Below, piece after piece: positions 1 to 9,709 of a DNA stretch of 64,000 nucleotides. Positions within the stretch are counted from its first letter, which is position 1. Every line of letters begins with the position of its first letter. A program made the position numbers and the translations under genes. Under the pieces are notes generated by a model. That model was not told the DNA's origin. It did not search any database and was given only the letters and a program-made list of their open reading frames with translations. Location of the stretch: contig NZ_ATWI01000016.1 of the NCBI RefSeq assembly GCF_000421165.1, forward strand, positions 1-64,000, read 5' to 3'. The stretch comes from Marinobacter daepoensis DSM 16072 (GTDB taxonomy: Bacteria; Pseudomonadota; Gammaproteobacteria; Pseudomonadales; Oleiphilaceae).

Positions 1-1194
1 CGGCCAGACTTCACCCCCGGCGCCAAAGTGGAACTGCAGGACCACGACAGCCAGACCCTGAACCGCGAATGGCTGCTGACCGCCATCACCCACACCGGCA
101 AACAGCCCCAGGCCCTGGAAGAAGAGGGCGGCAGCGAACCCACCAGCTACCACAACACCTTCAGTGCCGTTCCGGCCGACAAAACCTGGCGCCCCCTGTG
201 CAACCACAAACCCATGATGGACGGCCCCCAGATGGCCCTCGTCACCGGGCCCGAGGGTGAAGAAATCCACTGCGACCAATACGGCCGGGTGAAAGTAAGA
301 TTCCCGTGGGACCGCTACTCCAAGAACGACGAACACAGCAGCGCCTGGCTGCGCGTGGCCCAGGGCTGGGCCGGCGGCCAATACGGCTTTATGGCCCTGC
401 CCAGAATCGGCCACGAAGTCATCGTGTCTTTCCTCGACGGCGACCCGGACCAGCCCATCATCACCGGAAGAACCTACCACGCTACCAACACACCGCCGTA
501 CGCGCTGCCGGAACACAAAACCCGGACCACCCTGAAGACCAAAACCCACAAGGGCGAGGGCAGCAACGAACTGCGCTTTGAAGACGAAGCGGACAAAGAA
601 CAGATCTACGTGCACGCCCAGAAAGACCTGGACCTGCTGACGGAAAACAACCGCACCGAAGTCATCAGGAACGACAGCCACCTGACGGTGGAGAACCACC
701 AGTTCAGCCACATCAAAGCGGCGGACCATTGCACCACCGACGGTGAAAACCGGCTGTCCGTTGGCGCAGACTGCAGTCAGGCCGTGGGCGGCACCTACCA
801 TCAGAAAACCGCCCGCACCATGGCCTCAGAAGCTGGCACCGAAGTGCATCACAAGGCCGGTGCCAAGGTGGTGCTGGATGCCGGGGCAGAGCTGACGATT
901 TCCGGGGGCGGGAGCTTTATCAAGCTGGACCCCAGCGGGGTTACGTTGAGCGGGCCGGGGATCAAGATTAATTCCGGGGGCAGCCCGGGGAGTGGTTCGG
1001 GGCAGGGAGCGAGTGGGCCAGTGTTGCCGCAGGATGTGGAAAAAAATGTTTACGAGATGGTTGAATCGGTCTTCCTGCCAACCGGCTTTGCGGAAACCGA
1101 AGGGCAGGCGATAGCCATTAAACAGGCCGCTGTGAACGGAAAGCCCTTCTGCAAAATCTGCTCTGAGCGCATGACACAAGGGGGCCGCGTATGA
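1..1194 (+). CDS. vgrG: VgrG / TssI type VI secretion spike protein, 3' portion
   Basis: The reading frame is open from base 1, so the gene begins upstream of the window and only its C-terminal ~397 codons are seen; a GTG at 28 is internal. The gp5-like OB-fold core is visible at about bases 240-480, with the family pattern DQYGRVKVRFPWD and then LPRIGHEVIVSFLDGDPDQP. Polar gp5-type repeats follow (KDLDLLTENNRTEV), then a Gly/Ser-rich stretch and a C-terminal extension holding a CxxC pair (FCKIC). VgrG trimers form the tip of the type VI secretion tube and carry effectors. The gene ends in an ATGA overlap with the DUF4123 chaperone gene, so the extension is a likely docking site for the cargo encoded here. 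Family assignment is firm; the cargo link is inferred from gene order. Confidence 0.93.
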   Translation, partial: RPDFTPGAKVELQDHDSQTLNREWLLTAITHTGKQPQALEEEGGSEPTSYHNTFSAVPADKTWRPLCNHKPMMDGPQMALVTGPEGEEIHCDQYGRVKVRFPWDRYSKNDEHSSAWLRVAQGWAGGQYGFMALPRIGHEVIVSFLDGDPDQPIITGRTYHATNTPPYALPEHKTRTTLKTKTHKGEGSNELRFEDEADKEQIYVHAQKDLDLLTENNRTEVIRNDSHLTVENHQFSHIKAADHCTTDGENRLSVGADCSQAVGGTYHQKTARTMASEAGTEVHHKAGAKVVLDAGAELTISGGGSFIKLDPSGVTLSGPGIKINSGGSPGSGSGQGASGPVLPQDVEKNVYEMVESVFLPTGFAETEGQAIAIKQAAVNGKPFCKICSERMTQGGRV

Positions 1195-2132
1195 AATGGC
1201 CGTTTTCCAGTGGCCAGCGGGCCTTTGTTATTGTAGATGCGGCGTTACCTGGGTTAAGGGCAAAGTGGTACGAACTGGCGGGAACCAGCGACAGCATTCC
1301 CCTGTACAACGGAACACCCTTTGCACACCTCTTAGAGGTGTCCCCGATACTGGCCGAGATTAACCCCGACCATAAATTCCTGAGCTGGGCGCACCAGTCC
1401 TCCCCATCAAACAACTGGGGGGTATTGCTGACTGCCGATGCAAACTTGGCGGAGTTGGCAGCCCATTTACGAAAGTCTCTCACCCTTGTTGATGAAAATG
1501 ACAGCGAGGTGCTGTGCCGTTTTTACGATCCGGACATCCTGCCTGTCTTTTGGCAATCGCTGAGTGTGTCCGAGCAGCAGACCTTTGCCGGTCCCGTAAC
1601 CCAGTGGGCCGCCCGACAACTGGGTGAAGAGGCCTGTTGGCTCAGTGAGTCTGTTGAACGGGGGGCGCAGTCGACTTGGCAAACGCTTAAGCCTTTATGG
1701 CTTCGGTTAACTGAGCAACACATCCAGGCCATGAGACCGATCTACCATCGCCACCGGGTGCAACAGGCGGTGGTGCAATTAAACCAGTCAATGACCTGGC
1801 GGCTTATGCATCTGGCGAATGAGATTGTCGTTCAACGGATTGACGAGACCGTACAGGCGATCTATCGATGGCATGAGGCGCCAAGTCCCCAGGAAACACT
1901 CACTTTCTGCCAACTGTGCTTAGAGCGCTGTTCCCACTTTTATCGGGCTGCCCGGGCAGAGGAACTCCTGGCATCAGCGAATCTGGCGCAGGCTTTGGTT
2001 GACATCGAACGCGACCTGGCCGAACAGACGGACCACTACGCCCCCCACCACGACCCGGACTGGATGCCGTCGTATGACGAAACGGCCCTGATCAGCAAGC
2101 GCCGTAAACAACGTTGGAGTGATCAAGGATGA
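1191..2132 (+). CDS. DUF4123 domain protein, type VI effector chaperone (TEC/Tap type)
   Basis: A 313-residue protein starting with an ATG that overlaps the vgrG stop by four bases. The N-terminal half has the DUF4123 character: a beta strand with FVIVDAALPGL, then aromatic/acidic segments (AEINPDHKFLSWAH, CRFYDPDILPVFWQSL). DUF4123 proteins are cytosolic adaptors that load a specific effector onto its VgrG and are not secreted. Position between vgrG and a nuclease-like gene matches the usual vgrG-chaperone-effector-immunity order. The C-terminal half is helical and more variable, which probably sets cargo specificity. It ends in an ATGA overlap with the effector gene at 2129, so the four genes are probably translationally coupled. 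Confidence 0.85.
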   Translation: MKWPFSSGQRAFVIVDAALPGLRAKWYELAGTSDSIPLYNGTPFAHLLEVSPILAEINPDHKFLSWAHQSSPSNNWGVLLTADANLAELAAHLRKSLTLVDENDSEVLCRFYDPDILPVFWQSLSVSEQQTFAGPVTQWAARQLGEEACWLSESVERGAQSTWQTLKPLWLRLTEQHIQAMRPIYHRHRVQQAVVQLNQSMTWRLMHLANEIVVQRIDETVQAIYRWHEAPSPQETLTFCQLCLERCSHFYRAARAEELLASANLAQALVDIERDLAEQTDHYAPHHDPDWMPSYDETALISKRRKQRWSDQG

Positions 2133-3034
2133 CAGCCACCGAGCAATGCCCGATCTGTAACGACATAACCCCCAAACTGGCGTTTATTTGCAGCTTCGTC
2201 TGCTTTTGCAGCGTCAACCCCATGCAGTCCCAGACCGGCCGCAACATGAAGCAGATGTGTGTCGATGCTTCCCTGGATGCGGTGAACCAGGTCTCGGATA
2301 CCGGTATCCGGCCGCAGGTTGGGTATTACATGCCCTTGGCGCCGGGGCTAGTTCCACAGCCACTAATGCTCAAGGATAGAATGGGGCAAGAAACGGCTGA
2401 ACCGATCCGCAACTTTGGTCATATGATTAATAGGATTCGAAACCTAAAGACTCCGGCCGATGCGTTGCTCAAAGATGAGATTGAGCAATACAGTAAAGGC
2501 GAGCTTCGTATACCGGATGCCGTAGTTCTGCGAGACGCTGCCGGGTTGCCAACTCAGGACAACCTGCTGGGGGTGGTGGAGGTCAAATTTCGAGGGGACC
2601 GCTGGGGAGACGGACAGGCAGAAGCCTATAGACGGATTGCTGGTTCTCGAAATGGCTTGCACGAACTCAACGAGGACACTTGCAAGTGCAACGGTACAGA
2701 ACAGCAATTGGTACCTGAAGACTCCTTGCAGCCTGCGCGGGATTTGTATGAGCAGGAAGAAGAGCATGGGCTGGGTGATTCGTTGTTGCTCGGGTTGGAA
2801 GTGTTGGCCATCGGCGTTGCGATGACAGCGCTGGTGCTGGATGATGCCACCGGGATCGGAACGGCGGACGATGTTCTGCTGGCACCTCTGGGGGCGAGGG
2901 CGGCGCTCCAGAGCGCCCGTTTTTACCGGGGAACCTCTACTGTGGTTCGTGGAAGCAGTGAAGCCGCCAAACTCGTTGCGCAGAGGATGTCATCATTGCG
3001 TCCAAGCTTGGAGCGCATCGGAGCCGCATTTTAA
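2129..3034 (+). CDS. Putative type VI nuclease effector with VRR-NUC (PD-(D/E)xK) domain
   Basis: A 301-residue protein. Residues 7-10 are CPIC, followed by a Cys-rich stretch to about residue 44. The centre carries a nuclease signature of the VRR-NUC/PD-(D/E)xK fold: IPD at 128-130, then LLGVVEVKF with E151 and K153, then Q163 and AYRRIAG (167-172). VRR-NUC type VI effectors (TseV family) are antibacterial DNases. The C-terminal ~90 residues contain a hydrophobic helix-like stretch (about 215-240) and have no match I recognise. Position after the chaperone and before a DUF3396 gene supports an effector role. The nuclease motif is seen directly; antibacterial activity is inferred from family and context. 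Confidence 0.75.
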   Translation: MTATEQCPICNDITPKLAFICSFVCFCSVNPMQSQTGRNMKQMCVDASLDAVNQVSDTGIRPQVGYYMPLAPGLVPQPLMLKDRMGQETAEPIRNFGHMINRIRNLKTPADALLKDEIEQYSKGELRIPDAVVLRDAAGLPTQDNLLGVVEVKFRGDRWGDGQAEAYRRIAGSRNGLHELNEDTCKCNGTEQQLVPEDSLQPARDLYEQEEEHGLGDSLLLGLEVLAIGVAMTALVLDDATGIGTADDVLLAPLGARAALQSARFYRGTSTVVRGSSEAAKLVAQRMSSLRPSLERIGAAF

Positions 3035-3059
3035 GCTTCAGGACAGGGGAAGACTTACC

Positions 3060-4025
3060 GTGGATGAACTGAAAGAACTGATGACTGTGGAAGACGCCGA
3101 TGGTGTCATGCTTAAACTTAGCTTGAACGTGGAAATATACTTCCGTAATGCCTGGCGTGCGGATGTCCGGGAGGCGGTACTGGCGGTCTTCAATGAATAC
3201 CGGGAGTATTTCGGCCAGGAATTCAAGTGGACCACCAACCCGAATACCGGTCGCTGGAAAAGCCTGAAGAAAACGCCTTACCCATACCCGGATGAGTGGT
3301 TGTTGGATGTACCGCAGGACGAACAGTGGGAGTTTGTTTTCCATGGTGGGGAAAAGAAGACCGACGCCTCCGATGTGGATGTGGTGTCACTTGGTAGGAG
3401 AGTAAATAAAGGGGATGAAGGGGCTGCGTCCCTTGATAGTTTCTTGTCGTATATCTATATGCATTTCCCCATCGACTTCTTCATGGATCGTGAGGAAAAA
3501 CTGCCATCTGTATTCAATCGTTGGTGTAGCTTGCTGAACGCCGAACAAGCCTATGCGGGATTTGGTTTGGCTATTTCTCATGGTTATGAAACCCGGGTAG
3601 ACCCCTTGGTGTATCAGTTAGGTCAGCGTTTCCCTGGACTGAATATCAGTGATCGGATATCTCATTCCGATGATTTGGTTTGCAACATTAAAACCCCCAA
3701 TTGGCTTACGGCTATCTGCCAACCCTATGTGGATCAACTCGGTGGTGAGGCTGTATTGCAGGAAACGTTGCCAGATGGTTGGATGTCATCCTACGACGGC
3801 GGCGTGATAATACAAGCCGGTTCCAAGCCTCTTCTTGGAGACCGAGAGCAGAGCCTGGATGTGGCCCCCTATCGAAAGGCAGCGCAAGTCTTGCGACCGA
3901 TTCGTTCCACTGATCATGATGGGATAGCTATGGGGCGGGTGGATGGTGCGAAAGTTTTCAATGCCCCTGAGTATCAGGAGTGGCTGTCTCGCTTCGATGG
4001 AGAGCCGGAGGTGAGTCATGACTGA
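3060..4025 (+). CDS. DUF3396 type VI immunity protein
   Basis: I place the start at GTG 3060 (321 residues): AGGGGAAG lies just upstream, whereas the longer open frame back to 2841 would run through the end of the effector gene. The protein reads as a DUF3396 family member, with ADGVMLKLSLNVEIYFRNAW at the N terminus, a central FLSYIYMHFPIDFF segment and a WLTAICQPYVDQLGG stretch near residue 230. DUF3396 proteins are type VI immunity factors and accompany VRR-NUC effectors. It lies 25 bp after the effector stop and overlaps the next gene by eight bases. It probably binds and neutralises the nuclease in the cytosol; the pairing is inferred from adjacency. Confidence 0.8.
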   Translation: MDELKELMTVEDADGVMLKLSLNVEIYFRNAWRADVREAVLAVFNEYREYFGQEFKWTTNPNTGRWKSLKKTPYPYPDEWLLDVPQDEQWEFVFHGGEKKTDASDVDVVSLGRRVNKGDEGAASLDSFLSYIYMHFPIDFFMDREEKLPSVFNRWCSLLNAEQAYAGFGLAISHGYETRVDPLVYQLGQRFPGLNISDRISHSDDLVCNIKTPNWLTAICQPYVDQLGGEAVLQETLPDGWMSSYDGGVIIQAGSKPLLGDREQSLDVAPYRKAAQVLRPIRSTDHDGIAMGRVDGAKVFNAPEYQEWLSRFDGEPEVSHD

Positions 4026-4395
4026 CACCCTGGCAATGGATCTGATGCCTGCACAGTGGTTTCCAGACATTGAGTTGACTCGGCTTGCGGTAGGCGAGCG
4101 CAGCATTGATATCGTTGGTGCCGGCGAGTGGGCCTTGCAGGGAGATCTGGTGCTGTTTGAGGGCAAAGGCACCCTGCGTCTTTCGTTGACGGAAGCTCCA
4201 AGGGTGGAAATCTGGAATGGCGAAACCTGGCAGGTGCTCCCCGAAGATTTTCTGGAGCATGCGACGACCGTCACTCACCTCCAATACGACCGGGCGAGCG
4301 GCGAGGTCGTGGTCAATGCTCGTGCGGGGGACAAGCAGGCCAAGATTCGGCTGGCGGGTATGCTCACCGGTGTGGAGTGGTGCCCGGTTTCATAG
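4018..4395 (+). CDS. Small hypothetical protein coupled to the immunity gene
   Basis: A 125-residue protein whose ATG overlaps the end of the DUF3396 gene by eight bases, so it is very likely co-translated. It has no signal peptide or membrane segment and is predicted mostly beta: alternating hydrophobic strands such as IDIVGAG, GDLVLFEGKGTLRLSL and VVVNARAGDKQAKIRLAGM. I do not recognise the family. Its place after an effector/immunity pair suggests a second immunity component, an accessory to the immunity protein, or a remnant of another module. The next coding similarity downstream is a broken Rhs gene starting about 100 bp later. Confidence 0.7.
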   Translation: MTDTLAMDLMPAQWFPDIELTRLAVGERSIDIVGAGEWALQGDLVLFEGKGTLRLSLTEAPRVEIWNGETWQVLPEDFLEHATTVTHLQYDRASGEVVVNARAGDKQAKIRLAGMLTGVEWCPVS

Positions 4396-4498
4396 GGTCG
4401 AGCCACATCTATACGTGTGGCCAGGACGATTTAACTGATCGATCCCCCCCTCTGTCAAGGTAGTTGGAACCTCACCTGATGTTAGACTCTGTAAATGA

Positions 4499-6877
4499 AA
4501 TGGGGCGAGACAGAGCAAAACCGGCCCGGACGGTCGTGCTCACAAGTGGTGCTGGAACAGCCAGGGCCAGCTGATTGAGGAAACTACTCCCACCGGGGCG
4601 TTCTACCAATACCGCTACGATGAGTTTGGCCAGCTTCTGGCCAAGAAGGACGCCCGGGGTGCCATTACCCGATACCGGTACGATGGCCTTGGACGAGTTA
4701 CAGAAGAAATACTCTCAGCCAACCGGTCTCGTCATTACAAGTACAATGCGTACAACAAGGTCACCCGTTTTGTGGACGAGCAAGGGCGGGAAACCCGTTA
4801 CGAGGATGACAACAATCTTCACCTGCTCACTCGTCGCATCAACCCGGACGGCAGCGAGCTTCGTTACCGTTATGATCACCACCGGTTCCTGCTGACTCAC
4901 ATCGAAAATGAGCGAGGTGAAGCCTACCGCATCGACTATTACCCGAACGGGTTGGTCAAACAGGAGAGTGCGTTTGATGGCCGTCGCACCGCTTACCAGT
5001 ATGACCTGAATGGCCATCTGACGGAGAAGGCTGAGTACGGCACTTCCAGTGAGGTCCTGCAAACCACTGCCTATGAGCGGGATGAACTCGGCCAGTTGCT
5101 GAAGAAGACGCTACCCGATGGCCGCGAGATTCAGTACGGCTATAACGCGGACGGCAAACTGATCGGGGTTGATGATGGCCACTGGCCGTTGGCATTCGAG
5201 TACGACGAATTCGGTTTGTTGAAAACCGAACATCAGGGCTGGGCCAGCCTTCGTTATCGTTATGATGAATTTGATCGCCTGAACGAAATGGTACTGCCGG
5301 ACGGCCAGGCGCTGGCTTACCACCGGGACGCAGCCGGGTTGTTGTCAGGCATCGACCTGAATGGCCAACCGCTGACCCGCCACAGAATGGCTTCCACCGG
5401 CGAGGAAATCGAACGGCAACAGGGTGATCTGCTGAGTGCCTATGTCTATGACGACGAAGGCCGCCTGACCCAGCACCGGATTCATCAGGGCCGCCTCAAA
5501 GACATCAGCGCTCAGCGCGACTACCAGTACGATCCCAACGGCAACCTCAAGAGCATCCAGGACAGCCGCAAAGGGCTCAGACAATACGTCTACGATCCGA
5601 TGGATCGTTTGGTGGGCGTGCGAGGCGATCTCTATGAGCAACTCATACACGACCCGGCCGGCAACCTCCTGGAGCAAAACCTGGGGGCTTCAAGCGGTCA
5701 ATCTGCCAATGTGCGCGGTAACCGGCTTACCATGCACGGTGACAGCTACTTCGAATACGACGAATTCGGCAACCTGATTGAGGAACGTCGAGGCAAAGGC
5801 CAGAAACTGGTCACCCGGTATACCTACGACTGCGAGCACCAACTCACGAGCATCACCACCCCGGATGGCAACACCTGGCACTACGAATACGACGCCTTCG
5901 GCCGCCGTATCGCCAAAACCAACGGCCTGACACGAACCGAATTTCTCTGGCAGGGCGACCGCCTCATTGCTGAAGAAACCGGGGATCAGTACCGCACCTA
6001 TTTATACGAGCCTGACAGCTTCAAACCCCTGGCGCTGTTAGATGGCCACGGCCCGGAAGAAGCCGCAGTCTATTACTACCACCTGGACCATTTGGGAACA
6101 CCCCAGGAACTGACCAACCAGCAGGGCGAACTCGTTTGGTCGGTGACCTACCGCGCCTACGGTAATGTGGTTCAGCAACAAGTCGCAGAAATCGACAACC
6201 CGCTCCGCTTCCAGGGCCAGTACCACGACCCGGAAACCGGCCTGCATTACAACCGGCATCGATACTACAACCCGAATACCGGACGATTTATCACACCGGA
6301 CCCGATTGGTCTTGCGGGTGGGTTGAATAATTATCAGTATGTGCCTAATCCGACGGGGTGGGTGGATCCGTTGGGGTTGGCGGCATACGAGAAACGTTCA
6401 CCTGATAGTTCAATAAACACTGAACTTCAGGCTAGCCTTCGTTCGCTGCCTGAGGGCAGCTATAGGGTGATAAATCAGGTTGATACGCCGGAAAAACTCG
6501 GGTTTGCCAACAATAGGGCGCTTGAAATCGAATTGCTGCAGGACGTCGACGGAGTAAGATTCTACGGAGGCGATGCTGCAAAAGAAGGTGCTTTCGTTGC
6601 CGTAGGAAAAATTCCGAATAACTTACAGCATGCACGTCAGCATTTGGCGCTTAGTCCGTTCTATGATGCTTCGGGCCGATCCGTTTATAACACAATGGAT
6701 AATCTGGTAGATGTTCGTATTCAGAAAGCTGCGAAAGTTTTGATCGGCGAGGTGGCACCTCAGCAATCTAGGGCCGGTAGGCTTTATTCCGGGGGGGGAA
6801 CGCAGATTCTAACTCAACATTGGCTGCCCGAAAACTCGGGGAAAGTTATTTATATGAAGTCGGAAAAGGTGCGCTAG
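4499..6877 (+). pseudogene. 5'-truncated Rhs (YD-repeat) polymorphic toxin gene with distinct C-terminal tip
   Basis: The frame is open from just after a stop at 4496-4498. Rhs-type sequence (GPDGRAHKWCWN, FYQYRYDEFGQLL) is already present at about 4520, upstream of the first in-frame alternative start (GTG 4772), so the N-terminal part is missing and no proper start exists. Many YD repeats follow (YRYDxxG, YxYDxxGRL). The conserved core end is clear: RHRYYNPNTGRFITPDPIGL, then NPTGWVDPLGL ending near base 6379. After it comes a tip of about 165 codons unlike the core (SGGGTQILTQ near its end) that I cannot assign to a toxin fold. Core ends of this kind mark where toxin tips are exchanged. 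It is probably a silent cassette or displaced tip. A residual translated product from GTG 4772 cannot be excluded. Confidence 0.8.
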
Positions 6878-6882
6878 TTGAT

Positions 6883-7104
6883 ATGAAAACTGTGCAGTTC
6901 GTTGGTGAAACGCAGGATAAAAAGTTCTGCTTTGTTTTCCAAGATGAAGAAAAGGAAAACTACTATCTTGATGAAGACGTGTGTCGCGTCTCTGGCCTGA
7001 GCCCTTTAATTTATGACCAATTGACTACTAACCGTTCTTTTTTGGTTAGATTTGAGGAAAAGAGTGGTGTTCGTTACATAGTCAGTATAGCGCTAGGGGA
7101 TTAG
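6883..7104 (+). CDS. Putative small immunity protein for the Rhs toxin tip
   Basis: I choose ATG 6883 (73 residues), five bases past the Rhs stop; the open frame extends back to 6820 but that would overlap the Rhs gene. The protein is small, acidic and AT-richer than its surroundings, beginning MKTVQFVGETQDKKF and ending with a strand-rich RFEEKSGVRYIVSIAL. No family is recognised. Its size, position directly after a polymorphic toxin tip and changed base composition are typical of cognate immunity genes. Immunity function is inferred from position only. Confidence 0.65.
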   Translation: MKTVQFVGETQDKKFCFVFQDEEKENYYLDEDVCRVSGLSPLIYDQLTTNRSFLVRFEEKSGVRYIVSIALGD

Positions 7105-7309
7105 AGTGCTACTGAGCAATTGAGCCAGACCTCATTGAGGAGGGGTGAGCCATAAGAAGGAGGAGTTGGTGGCGTTATCGGGCCAGCCTCAGCGCTACTT
7201 GGGTACCGCGCAGCAATTGCACGATGTACCGAGGCTGGAACCATTCGACACTAGATGCCGTCACCGCTGAACATGCCCGTCGCACCGGCCGAAACCCTCA
7301 CTTTCGGCG

Positions 7310-7355
7310 CGATTCTGTAATGGCTGGACCGAAAACCGACGCCATTACAGAATCG
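7310..7355. repeat. Perfect 15-bp inverted repeat with 16-base spacer
   Basis: CGATTCTGTAATGGC at 7310-7324 is exactly complementary to GCCATTACAGAATCG at 7341-7355. The 16-base spacer reads TGGACCGAAAACCGAC. No T-run follows on either strand, so it is a poor intrinsic terminator. It lies between the Rhs immunity-like gene and the truncated glyoxalase copy, nine bases from the copy's end. It could be a recombination or transposon-end scar, a protein-binding palindrome or an RNA hairpin. The rest of 7105-7309 shows no gene I can support. Confidence 0.8.
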
Positions 7356-7363
7356 AAGTTGCT

Positions 7364-7580
7364 TTACCAACTCCCCACATTCTCCATACTCGCCCAAGGT
7401 TCCCGAACCGGCAACGCATCGCCTTTCTGTAGCAACTCAATGGAAATGCCGTCCGGTGTCTTTATGAACGCCATATGGCCATCCCAGGGTGGGTGATTGA
7501 TGGTGACGCCGTTGGCCTGGAGTTTCTCGCACAGGGCGTAGATATCGTCCACGCGGTAGGCCATATGGCCGAAGTTGCGG
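7364..7580 (-). pseudogene. Truncated duplicate of the 3' end of the glyoxalase-like gene
   Basis: These 217 bases match 10855-11071 base for base in length, with 24 differences by my count (about 89% identity). They encode the C-terminal ~71 residues of the same protein ([19 protein letters not shown] to the terminal SMENVGSW). Similarity stops abruptly at 7580, where the intact gene continues into GGRNFGHLAF territory and this copy runs into unrelated sequence. It has lost the N-terminal half, including one metal-binding histidine and one glutamate of the glyoxalase fold, so it cannot be a working enzyme. It marks one edge of a duplication or insertion around 7580-10854. Confidence 0.85.
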
Positions 7581-7629
7581 GGTAGAACCCGTCCGATATT
7601 TTGCGGTTGATCAGACCACGGAAATCGGG

Positions 7630-9609
7630 GTGTCTGGCAGAGGTGGGTCGGTTAACAGGATGACCAGTGTTCTGCGCAGCGAAGTGCTTGGTGTGGATGC
7701 TGGCGTGGTTGAGCTCCAGTCCGGTGTGGTGAAAGCTGTGGAACGAGGACGTGGGCGGACACTTGCAGACACCGAGTCGGGCGAGGCACAAAGCAGTAGT
7801 GAAAAACTTCTGGTCGATTTTTTGCGGTCTGGAGTTGTAGAGCAGGTCAGTGTTCATGGTGTGCTCAAAGAGAGCACTCACCAGAATCCGGATGCCCTGA
7901 CGAGCATTAATGATCGGCCAGACGCTCTGCGGACTCTACTTCTTCGCAGCCTGAGTGTTTTTCCTTGGTATCCAGGCCAGTTTCCAAATGAAGATCTGGC
8001 GATTGGATTATCCTGGCAGACTGAGAATCAACAATGGGGCGGGGCAATCCTTCAGGGAATGCAGTTCGAAGTTACTCAGCTGGATAGTCAGACGGTGACT
8101 CTGGAATTTGCAACCGTCGGAGAGCAAGATCTGCCGGCGGATGTAGATTCAACCACAAATAGTTTTAGCGTTGCTGGCTACCTCGAGCTTGAACGCACAA
8201 CAGGCTGGCCGCGGCAGGCTAGTGTTCAGATAAGCACTGAAGAGCAGCGCCAAGGGGTAACCTTTCAGATTACCAGTCGCCTGAAGGTCAGGCAGTCAGA
8301 GGTTGATCCAGGGCCAGACACCGAGAGACTGCTGTCTATGGCCAAAATATCGTTGCAATCTCGCCCCATCGATACCTCGAACGCTGTCTTTAACGACTAC
8401 TTCAAACCCCCTTTCAGTCCGGAACCGGTGGAGACGACCCTCGATGAGATCCAGAGAACCCTGTTGTGGTTTGGTCTGGAACCGTTTGATTATGGCTATG
8501 GACGGGGCGAGGGGGTTGAGTCACAGGTGAATTCCTCCAATCTTCAGGAGGCAACGATCCATCCGGTTACCCGAGTTCGGTTGCTGGATACAGGTGGCGA
8601 ACCGGTAACGGAAAATGCAATTCCTAATCCCGACTTCAGAGTGCTCAAATCTTCGGTCGGTGGCGCGCCTGCCGGCGCGAGAATTCCTTTCCTTCGTCAC
8701 CAGATGACTCAGGATCAGCTAGAGCGGGTGAGCGTGATTGAATTTAAGGCTCCGGTAACCTTACCTGATCAAGAGTATTCGGTCCTTCTCGATAAGAAGG
8801 ATAAGGCGATGGAACTGGAAAACGCCGGGCTTAAACTGATCATCGAAGCATGGGATGCTGAAGTGGTACGTATTCGGGTATCCGAGACCGGTGGAACACC
8901 GCCAGGGGCTCGACCAATGATTATGGGGTATCCGATAGAAGAATCGGGCGAGCCGGTGCCTCAGTTTGGTCTGCGCATGACCCATTCTGCTTTCGAGTCT
9001 GTTCTGGGCGCCATGAAGACCGCGCCCCGCAGCGGAAGAGCAATGGCAGCTGCATTGATGCAGGGCCTTGACGCAATGCCACCCCACGAAAAAAACGGCG
9101 ACTTTATCTTTGAGTTCAGCCGCACGTCAGCTCCCTTGCCAGAGCGCTTCAGGTTTCACTACATGAGCACTCTCACCAAAGAGATGACGTTCACAGCACC
9201 CGCCGCCAGACCAATGATGACGGGTGGTGAGGTTGTGGGCGAGCGAACCTTGTATCGAGGGAATGTGCCGCGCTTTGACTTCAATACACCGAATAGCAAA
9301 GCCTCGCCTTATCATATGAAACGTATCTCTGTTCGTGCGGAGCTACCTGGGAATGATGCCCGTTTTGAGCATGTTGCCAGGGGGGCATTGAAGGTTAGTA
9401 AGGGGCAGTTAGATGCACTCCTCAAAGTAAAATCAACGTTCGATCTGAGTCATCTGCCTATAGTTGCATACAACCAGAACGGGAAGGCATTGGTCCCCCT
9501 GTGGCATAACCACGGCGGTGAGTCACTTGAAAGGTTGGAGGACGGTGGTGCTTTGCTGCGTTTTTGGGGCGGCATCGAATCGGTCGACTATCCGGTCAAA
9601 GGCGGGTAA
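7630..9609 (+). CDS. Hypothetical protein, possibly 5'-truncated; start uncertain
   Basis: An open frame of 659 codons from GTG 7630 (ATG 7660 is an alternative); neither start has a clear ribosome site and there is no signal peptide. The first ~80 codons look non-protein-like. From about base 7880 the sequence reads like a genuine beta-rich protein, with [13 protein letters not shown], then [14 protein letters not shown] resembling the end of exported DUF6263-like proteins. A second half ([30 protein letters not shown]) is not recognised. The frame begins near the broken glyoxalase copy, so an original N terminus with a secretion signal may have been lost. Function unknown. Confidence 0.55.
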   Translation: MSGRGGSVNRMTSVLRSEVLGVDAGVVELQSGVVKAVERGRGRTLADTESGEAQSSSEKLLVDFLRSGVVEQVSVHGVLKESTHQNPDALTSINDRPDALRTLLLRSLSVFPWYPGQFPNEDLAIGLSWQTENQQWGGAILQGMQFEVTQLDSQTVTLEFATVGEQDLPADVDSTTNSFSVAGYLELERTTGWPRQASVQISTEEQRQGVTFQITSRLKVRQSEVDPGPDTERLLSMAKISLQSRPIDTSNAVFNDYFKPPFSPEPVETTLDEIQRTLLWFGLEPFDYGYGRGEGVESQVNSSNLQEATIHPVTRVRLLDTGGEPVTENAIPNPDFRVLKSSVGGAPAGARIPFLRHQMTQDQLERVSVIEFKAPVTLPDQEYSVLLDKKDKAMELENAGLKLIIEAWDAEVVRIRVSETGGTPPGARPMIMGYPIEESGEPVPQFGLRMTHSAFESVLGAMKTAPRSGRAMAAALMQGLDAMPPHEKNGDFIFEFSRTSAPLPERFRFHYMSTLTKEMTFTAPAARPMMTGGEVVGERTLYRGNVPRFDFNTPNSKASPYHMKRISVRAELPGNDARFEHVARGALKVSKGQLDALLKVKSTFDLSHLPIVAYNQNGKALVPLWHNHGGESLERLEDGGALLRFWGGIESVDYPVKGG

Positions 9610-9709
9610 GCCTGTATAGTAGGCTGGGGCGTTGATCCAAGGTCTTGGGCCAGCGGCCAGAAATGACAGGCATTTATGTTGCCTGCCAGGCCTGGCCGCC
9701 TTCGATGCC

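Noticed and set aside
2841..3059. Upstream extension of the DUF3396 immunity frame
   Set aside because: It lies inside the effector gene in another frame and does not resemble the family; GTG 3060 has a ribosome site.
7224..7496. Plus-strand 90-codon frame over the inverted repeat and glyoxalase fragment
   Set aside because: It reads antisense through the glyoxalase relic; no ribosome site or homology seen.
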